This document shows positions 6,501 through 6,586 of a stretch of DNA of 6,586 nt, piece after piece. Position numbers and translations under genes: made by a program. Under the pieces are notes generated by a model that was given only the letters and a program-made list of their open reading frames with translations, had not been told where the DNA came from and did no database searches. Origin of the DNA: Chlamydiota bacterium (GTDB lineage: Bacteria; Chlamydiota; Chlamydiia; Chlamydiales; JAJFMB01). Location of the stretch: contig JAJFMB010000151.1 of assembly GCA_021772355.1 (NCBI GenBank), positions 1 to 6,586 on the forward strand, written 5' to 3'. Each line of letters begins with the position of its first letter. Within the stretch, counting starts at the first letter, position 1.

Positions 6501-6586
6501 GGACAACCCCGTCACAGCAAAAGAAGAGCATGATCATAAACTTAATTTCTATGATCCCGGTCTCAACACGCATGTGACGTTCTCCC
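3460..6586 (+). CDS. purL: phosphoribosylformylglycinamidine synthase (FGAM synthase), 3' end beyond the window
   Basis: This is the large single-chain FGAM synthase of de novo purine synthesis: FGAR + ATP + glutamine gives FGAM. The 1042 residues visible contain no stop or frameshift. Order: signal-like leader (1-17), N-terminal PurS-like domain (about 20-165), linker, then the two duplicated AIRS-like halves of the synthase core. Motifs seen are GTISPWSSK (99-107), NSEHCRHK (229-236, with the catalytic His), ETHNHPT (310-316), DEGATGRGG (334-342), GLGGGAASS (463-471), IHDVGAGGLSNA (516-527), CNESQERY (560-567), the GDRSITG/RDQMVGPW block (672-689), PVGKDSVSM (789-797), HDRSDGG (901-907) and FNEELG (939-944). 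All look intact, so this is not a degenerate copy in the visible part. Similarity to the E. coli enzyme is high throughout. The window ends just past DPGLN, where the C-terminal glutaminase domain (about 270-280 residues) should begin. It is divergent from the chaperone operon across 138 bp. Such a gene is unexpected in a chlamydia, so transfer from a proteobacterium is possible. Confidence 0.95.
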   Translation, partial: MFRYALFLLIAFSTVTANETLVLRGARIPHTFHEQRIDQEVKKRSSEIADIAKEYIYYVEITEALDEEEMAILHRLLDIPKDLPKSSKGTTAIVSPRLGTISPWSSKATDIAHNCGLSKIARIERARAYTLTTNCELENFEEIAAVMHDRMTENVFRDPELGKHLFNKTEPSPVSSIAIEQEGRDALVEANKRLGLALSDGEIDYLMQGYTDLGRVPSDVELMMFAQVNSEHCRHKIFNASWTIDGEEKENSLFSMIKNTSEQNPQHLLSAYVDNAAVMEGSRGLRFNANPVTHLYESVEDDIPIIIKVETHNHPTSISPYSGAATGVGGQIRDEGATGRGGKSKAGLAGFCVSNLHLPQAAQPWEIDFGRPSHLATPLQIMIEGPLGAANFNNEFGRPNLLGYFRTFEMEIDTETGKEVRGYHKPLMLAGGMGNIHASHIQKEALNAQSSIIVLGGPSMLIGLGGGAASSQVLGTSSAKLDFASVQRGNPEMQRRCQEVINCCSSLVENNPILSIHDVGAGGLSNAIPEIVHNDALGCEIELRKILNEEPGMTPLELWCNESQERYVLGVDHSSLETFENIAKRERCPFAVVGKASTENLIAVNDTHFQNKPINIPMQMLFGNPPKLHLTMETRKTRPSSLSFEEITLDEAAKRVLSLPTVAEKTFLMNIGDRSITGLVARDQMVGPWQVPVSDVAVTTSSFDGFTGEAMALGERPPIALLNPAASARMAVAEAITNIACASIKDISLLKMSANWQVAVKHAGEGVALYDAVEAIGLELCPELGISIPVGKDSVSMRAIWQENGEQKSVTSPLSLNITAFAPVLDVRKTKTPELRLDQGDTSLILIDLGRGKNRLGGSCLAQVFNHLGEETPDLDNPELLKNFFASIQELNNNDLLLAYHDRSDGGLFTTALEMAFAGHCGLDITLDTLGDDNFAALFNEELGALIQVRAKDAENVQAILVSHNISAHCHTIGKPTKEPHVRFTRNGDVVLENSWSAYRDLWAQTTFHIQSLRDNPVTAKEEHDHKLNFYDPGLNTHVTFS

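Noticed and set aside
1..6586. CRISPR arrays, tRNA or rRNA genes, insertion sequences, attachment sites, riboswitches
   Set aside because: Coding sequence fills almost the whole window. I saw no repeat-spacer pattern, cloverleaf, transposase or terminal inverted repeats; the only gap of any size is the 138-bp divergent region.

Overview
The window carries four genes and looks like an accessory stretch of a Chlamydiota genome, most likely a chlamydia-like (Parachlamydiales-type) organism rather than Chlamydiaceae. The assignment is an inference from two things. The first is a fused 3-dehydroquinate dehydratase/shikimate dehydrogenase (AroDE), the arrangement typical of chlamydiae. The second is an LcrH/SycD-type type III secretion (T3S) chaperone gene leading a two-gene operon. 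No rRNA or other phylogenetic marker is present, so the lineage is not proven.

Layout: (1) 24-1415, plus strand: aroDE, complete, starting directly behind what looks like the last codons of an upstream gene. (2) 1403-2698, minus strand: an unrecognised 431-residue protein with a strongly basic Lys/Gly-rich middle. (3) 2710-3306 (or 3321), minus strand: the T3S chaperone, with three TPR-like repeats and a very acidic C-terminal tail containing 11 consecutive aspartates. Genes 3 and 2 form one operon, 11 nt apart, with a strong ribosome-binding site in the gap. An extended -10 promoter lies upstream. A good intrinsic terminator lies about 85 nt past the operon's last stop codon, inside the 3' part of aroDE, because the two genes converge and overlap by 13 nt. 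(4) 3460 to the window end, plus strand: a large purL (FGAM synthase) divergent from the chaperone, cut off by the window just before its glutamine amidotransferase domain.

Possible joint function: the chaperone and its neighbour look like a secretion chaperone with its cognate substrate. Their opposite charges and tight coupling support this, but the substrate has no recognised domain and no clear membrane segment, so it is more effector-like than translocator-like. AroDE belongs to the chorismate pathway and probably continues an aro operon to the left.

The most surprising gene is purL. Chlamydiaceae lack de novo purine synthesis and take nucleotides from the host. The only start with a good ribosome-binding site gives this enzyme an N-terminus that reads as a Sec signal peptide, placed in front of the point where E. 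coli-type PurL normally begins.
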